The position numbers and the translations under genes are program-made. DNA of 64,000 nt from Thermoleophilales bacterium (lineage in GTDB: Bacteria > Actinomycetota > Thermoleophilia > Solirubrobacterales > 70-9). This document shows, piece after piece, positions 62,852 to 64,000 of this stretch (position 1 is the first letter of the stretch; each line of letters opens with the position of its first letter). The stretch lies in the NCBI GenBank assembly GCA_020636895.1, contig JACJWZ010000001.1, positions 1,417,501-1,481,500 of the forward strand, read 5' to 3'. The notes under the pieces were generated by a model, which made no database searches, was not told the origin of the DNA, and saw only the letters and a list, made by a program, of their open reading frames with translations.

Positions 62852-64000
62852 GTGGAAGGGTCCGCTCGCCCGCGCATCTGCCTCAGCATGATCGTGCGCG
62901 ACGAGGAGCACGTGGTCGCCGAGACGCTGGAGAGCGTCGGGCCGCTCGTCGACTACTGGGTGATCGTCGACACGGGCTCGCAGGACGGCACCATCGCCGC
63001 CGTCGAAGCGCACATGCGGTCCGCGGGCATTCCCGGCGAGATCCACGAGCGGCCCTGGCGAGACTTCGGCTCCAACAGGACCGAGGCGCTGGAGCTCTGC
63101 GCAGGCAAGTGCGACTACATCTGGGTAATCGACGCCGACGATCTCGTGGTCGGTGATCTCGACCTCTCGGGGCTCAGTGCCGACTCCTACCTGCTGCGCT
63201 ACGGCGATGATCCCCTCTACTGGCGCAAGCAACTGTTCCGCGAGGGCCTGCGATGGCGCTACGAGGGAGTCGTCCACGAGTACCCGGCCTGCCTCGAGCC
63301 GGTCACCGAGGCGCGGCTCGAAGGCGATTACCGCATCGAGTCGCGACGGCTCGGCTCGCGGAACCGCGACCCGCGCAAGTACCACCACGACGCCGCGCTC
63401 CTCGAGGAAGCGCTCGAGCGTGATCCCGGCGACGCGCGGTCGGTGTTCTACCTCGCCCAGAGCCTCTTTGACGCGGGCGAGACCGGAGCGGCGCTGGAGC
63501 GCTACACGCAGCGCGCCGCCATGGGCGGCTGGGAGGAGGAGCGCTTCTACAGCCTCTGGCGCCGCGCGGTGTGCCTCGCGGCCCTCGGTGAGCCGTGGGG
63601 GGCCGCTCTCGACGCATACCTCCAGGCCTGGAACGCCAGGCCGACCCGCGCCGAGCCCCTGCATGCGATCGCCGCCCACTACCGCGCCTGTGGGGACTTC
63701 CACCTCGGGTACCTGTTCGCGTCCCGAGCCTGCGAGATCCCGCTGCCGGAGGAGGACGACCTCTTCGTGTCGAGGGGTGCGCATTCATGGGCGGCCACCG
63801 ACGAGAAGGCCATCTGCGCCTTCTACGTCGGGCGGCACGAGGAGAGCTTCGAGCTCTCCACCGGGCTGCTCGAGGGTGACGAGCTCCCCGGCCCCGAGCG
63901 AGAGCGAGTGCAGGCCAACCGCGACATCTGCGTCCCGGGGCTGACGGGGTCGCGCGAGACCTATCCGCGCGAGCTGATCGACGAGATCGTCGGCCGAGCC
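62852..64000 (+). CDS. Glycosyltransferase family 2-like protein with TPR-like part (partial)
   Basis: Open from GTG 62852 to the right edge, 383 codons. Residues 8-100 are a GT-A fold start: ICLSMIVRDEEHVVAETLESV, VDYWVIVDTGSQDGTIAAV, WVIDADDLVVGDL with a DxD-like motif. Residues 160-380 are TPR-like helices (HHDAALLEEALERDPGDARSVFYLAQSLFDAGETGAALERY in parts). This combination is known from glycosyltransferases of surface polysaccharide or glycan-assembly loci. The end is not seen. Confidence 0.85.
   Translation, partial: MEGSARPRICLSMIVRDEEHVVAETLESVGPLVDYWVIVDTGSQDGTIAAVEAHMRSAGIPGEIHERPWRDFGSNRTEALELCAGKCDYIWVIDADDLVVGDLDLSGLSADSYLLRYGDDPLYWRKQLFREGLRWRYEGVVHEYPACLEPVTEARLEGDYRIESRRLGSRNRDPRKYHHDAALLEEALERDPGDARSVFYLAQSLFDAGETGAALERYTQRAAMGGWEEERFYSLWRRAVCLAALGEPWGAALDAYLQAWNARPTRAEPLHAIAAHYRACGDFHLGYLFASRACEIPLPEEDDLFVSRGAHSWAATDEKAICAFYVGRHEESFELSTGLLEGDELPGPERERVQANRDICVPGLTGSRETYPRELIDEIVGRA

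Overview
The window is high-GC DNA with compact, often overlapping genes and many GTG/TTG starts. It looks like an actinobacterial chromosome. Several small conserved proteins (a UBP-type zinc finger protein, a DUF6457-like protein, the 77-aa protein at 49311-49544, and the helical protein at 670-1029) recall Thermoleophilia / Solirubrobacterales. That placement is inference from gene content; no rRNA gene is present.

Positions 1-9268 look like the right part of an integrative element inserted in a tRNA-Glu(CTC) gene. It runs from a replication-relaxation-like protein cut by the left edge to a tyrosine recombinase beside the 3' end of the tRNA. Between them lie a sigma-factor-like gene, a small helical protein, a secreted protein, a 750-bp gene-free stretch with a long inverted repeat, and a two-gene operon of clearly lower GC. 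That operon encodes a 715-aa protein ending in a HEPN-type RNase motif and a 778-aa protein with a PD-(D/E)xK nuclease core. I recognise neither as a named system. Together they are the best candidate here for an undescribed anti-phage or element-protection system.

From 9341 the gene content is ordinary chromosome. It starts with a GAF/winged-helix regulator divergent from an aldehyde dehydrogenase, then hydrolases, two TetR regulators, an MMPL exporter and an epimerase. A 575-bp array of palindromic repeats (20522-21096) separates a hydrolase from an unusual 1168-aa fusion of aldehyde dehydrogenase and GMC-type long-chain alcohol oxidase. A molybdenum cofactor block follows: moeA, a moaD-moaE fusion, moaC, moaB, divergent mobA, an FdhF/YdeP-type molybdoenzyme and fdhD. 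A second Mo locus (moaA, a MerR/TOBE protein, a DUF6457-like gene) lies at 47550-49267.

Between the two Mo loci is a sugar-phosphate block. It has a ROK kinase-tkt-rpiB operon, a cyclase-family hydrolase-ROK kinase-methyltransferase operon, and a gnd-zwf-tal-pgi operon with overlapping stop/start codons. Together they cover glucose phosphorylation and both branches of the pentose phosphate pathway.

The right part (49311-64000) holds an MFS transporter with a winged-helix-like tail, a secreted fusion of GDPD and nitrilase-like domains, a GH25 lysozyme, GreA, an endonuclease IV-type protein, a hemerythrin protein, a class III nucleotide cyclase, LtrA, decayed fragments of Ig-like secreted proteins, and a glycosyltransferase running off the right edge. 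Two kinds of direct repeat fill the gap at 54981-55270.
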